DNA of 54,067 nucleotides from positions 1 to 54,067 of the forward strand of contig JAPLQY010000079.1 in assembly GCA_026399475.1 (NCBI GenBank). Reading direction: 5' to 3'. Origin of the DNA: Rhodocyclales bacterium (GTDB taxonomy: Bacteria; Pseudomonadota; Gammaproteobacteria; Burkholderiales; Rhodocyclaceae). The notes beneath the pieces were generated by a model. That model was not told where the DNA came from, made no database searches, and saw only the letters and a list, made by a program, of their open reading frames with translations. The position numbers were made by a program, and so were the translations under genes. Of this stretch, positions 53,135-54,067 are shown one piece after another (positions within the stretch are counted from its first letter, which is position 1; every line of letters begins with the position of its first letter).

Positions 53135-54030
53135 GCTGCGAGACCTCCGACGGAGCAGGCAAAGCCTACGGTCTGGAACGGGTTTGCCGGGTGCTTGAAT
53201 TTCCTCGCTCGACGATCTATGCGCAGCAGGCACGGGAGACCGCCACGGTGGTGCCGCTGTTCCCGGTGCGGCGTGGGCCGAAGCCGAAGATGGCGGACGC
53301 CGACCTCCTGGCGGCCATTCGCACTGATCTGGCGACCTCGCCCTTTACCGGCGAGGGGCATCGCAAGGTGTGGGCGCGACTGCGCATCCTGCGTGGCATT
53401 CGCGTCTCCAAAACCCGCGTACTGCGTCTGATGGGCGAAAACCAGTTGCTCTCGCCTCATCGGCAGCCCAAGGGTGTCCCCAATCTGCACGACGGAACCA
53501 TCATCACGGATCGGCCGAACGAAATGTGGGGTACCGACGGCATTCGGATCGAGACGGCGGACGATGGCTGGGTATGGGTCTTCTCGGCGGTGGATCATTT
53601 CGATGCCTGTTGCGTCGGTATCCATGCCGTGAAGACCGGCAATCGCTTTGCCGCCTTGCAGCCGATTGCGCAGGGACTCAAGACGATGTTTGGCGCTACC
53701 GGCGCCGACGCGGGACGCGGGCTGGCTTTGCGCATGGACCACGGCACGCAATACACCGCTGACGACTTCCTCAACCAGGTCAAGTTCTGGGGTATCGCGC
53801 CAAGCTTCGCCTTCGTCGCCGAACCGCAGACCAATGGTGTTGCCGAACGCTTCAATCGGACGCTGAAGGAACAGGTCTTTCACGGTCGTATCTTCAAAAA
53901 TCTCGAAGAGGTTCGTGCCGCCGTCGCCGAATTCAAGGATCGCTACAATCGCCATTGGCGTCTCGAAAAAATGGGCTTCATGTCACCCCTTGAAGTCCGA
54001 CAGGCTTCTGCCATGCGAAAGGCGGCCTGA
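53131..54030 (+). CDS. IS3-family transposase subunit B (OrfB, DDE integrase)
   Basis: The 299-residue protein has an N-terminal HTH-like domain (GEGHRKVWARLRI, RVSKTRVLRLMGENQL) and an rve integrase core. The DDE triad is visible: D136 in WGTDGIRIE, D203 in RMDHGTQYT and E239 in NGVAERFNRTLKE, with D203 and E239 separated by 35 residues as expected. The C-terminus is complete (RWRLEKMGFMSPLEVR region). It appears active. Confidence 0.93.
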   Translation: MSCETSDGAGKAYGLERVCRVLEFPRSTIYAQQARETATVVPLFPVRRGPKPKMADADLLAAIRTDLATSPFTGEGHRKVWARLRILRGIRVSKTRVLRLMGENQLLSPHRQPKGVPNLHDGTIITDRPNEMWGTDGIRIETADDGWVWVFSAVDHFDACCVGIHAVKTGNRFAALQPIAQGLKTMFGATGADAGRGLALRMDHGTQYTADDFLNQVKFWGIAPSFAFVAEPQTNGVAERFNRTLKEQVFHGRIFKNLEEVRAAVAEFKDRYNRHWRLEKMGFMSPLEVRQASAMRKAA

Positions 54031-54067
54031 GTTGCAAAAGCGTGTCCAGACAATCGGAGCCGGTACA

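Larger units (their letters stand above)
52681..54067 (+). mobile_element. IS3-family insertion sequence
   Basis: The element carries an orfA/orfB pair between terminal inverted repeats. The left end (52681-52708) and the reverse complement of the right end (54041-54067) share CTGGACACG and CCGATT, with one-base length differences. Both ends begin TG. The right end coincides with or nearly meets the window edge, so the target duplication cannot be checked. It has split a methyltransferase gene. Confidence 0.85.

Overview
The window is GC-rich, densely packed chromosomal DNA that reads as a betaproteobacterium, perhaps Rhodocyclales. That placement is an inference from protein character: Tex, an NAD-type isocitrate dehydrogenase, a YajD-type HNH protein, H-NS-family and c-di-GMP signalling proteins. 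No rRNA or marker gene fixes the taxon. Both ends lie in mobile DNA: the first codons of a probable ISNCY-type transposase on the left, and a complete IS3-family element on the right. The window may therefore be a contig broken at repeats.

0-16 kb: tex; a haem-c/PAS/GGDEF diguanylate cyclase; NAD-isocitrate dehydrogenase; a 1534-residue hybrid histidine kinase directly followed by an HD-GYP response regulator; small conserved or secreted proteins; glutamate dehydrogenase. With a second HD-GYP protein at 28.8 kb this is a c-di-GMP-oriented signalling region.

16-30.5 kb: a MarR-like regulator divergent from a compact operon, TRAP transporter (dctP-dctQ-dctM) then 5-oxoprolinase (pxpB-pxpC-pxpA), nnr and an EamA transporter. 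It looks like uptake and ring-opening of 5-oxoproline or a related lactam. Then come an FMN-binding glutamate-synthase-like protein, nadC, tRNA-Ser(GGA) with a terminator, two secreted unknowns, a histidine phosphatase, an HD-GYP protein and a MaoC-fold protein.

30.5-42.3 kb: an accessory zone of toxin-antitoxin modules, all on the minus strand: hipBA, a fic gene flanked by two copies of a ribbon-helix-helix gene, a decayed DUF6088/DUF6036-type module, a vapC remnant, relBE, vapBC and yefM-yoeB. Most have recognisable operator-like repeats. tRNA-Arg(UCU), yajD, galE and an M10-type metalloprotease with a proline-rich tail sit inside this zone. The upstream copy of the fic-associated gene is split by a run of 19 C (G in the coding strand) that puts it out of frame by one base, a candidate phase-variation switch.

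42.4-52.7 kb: an envelope or exopolysaccharide locus on the minus strand: DUF4838 protein, WbuB-like glycosyltransferase, heparinase II/III protein, fused dehydrogenase/oxidoreductase, wecB and a methyltransferase fragment. It is interspersed with an XRE protein, a DUF6883/DUF4926 pair, an H-NS-like protein and REP elements. One REP copy is translated inside wecB and another supplies its stop codon. The methyltransferase is cut by the IS3 element that ends the window.
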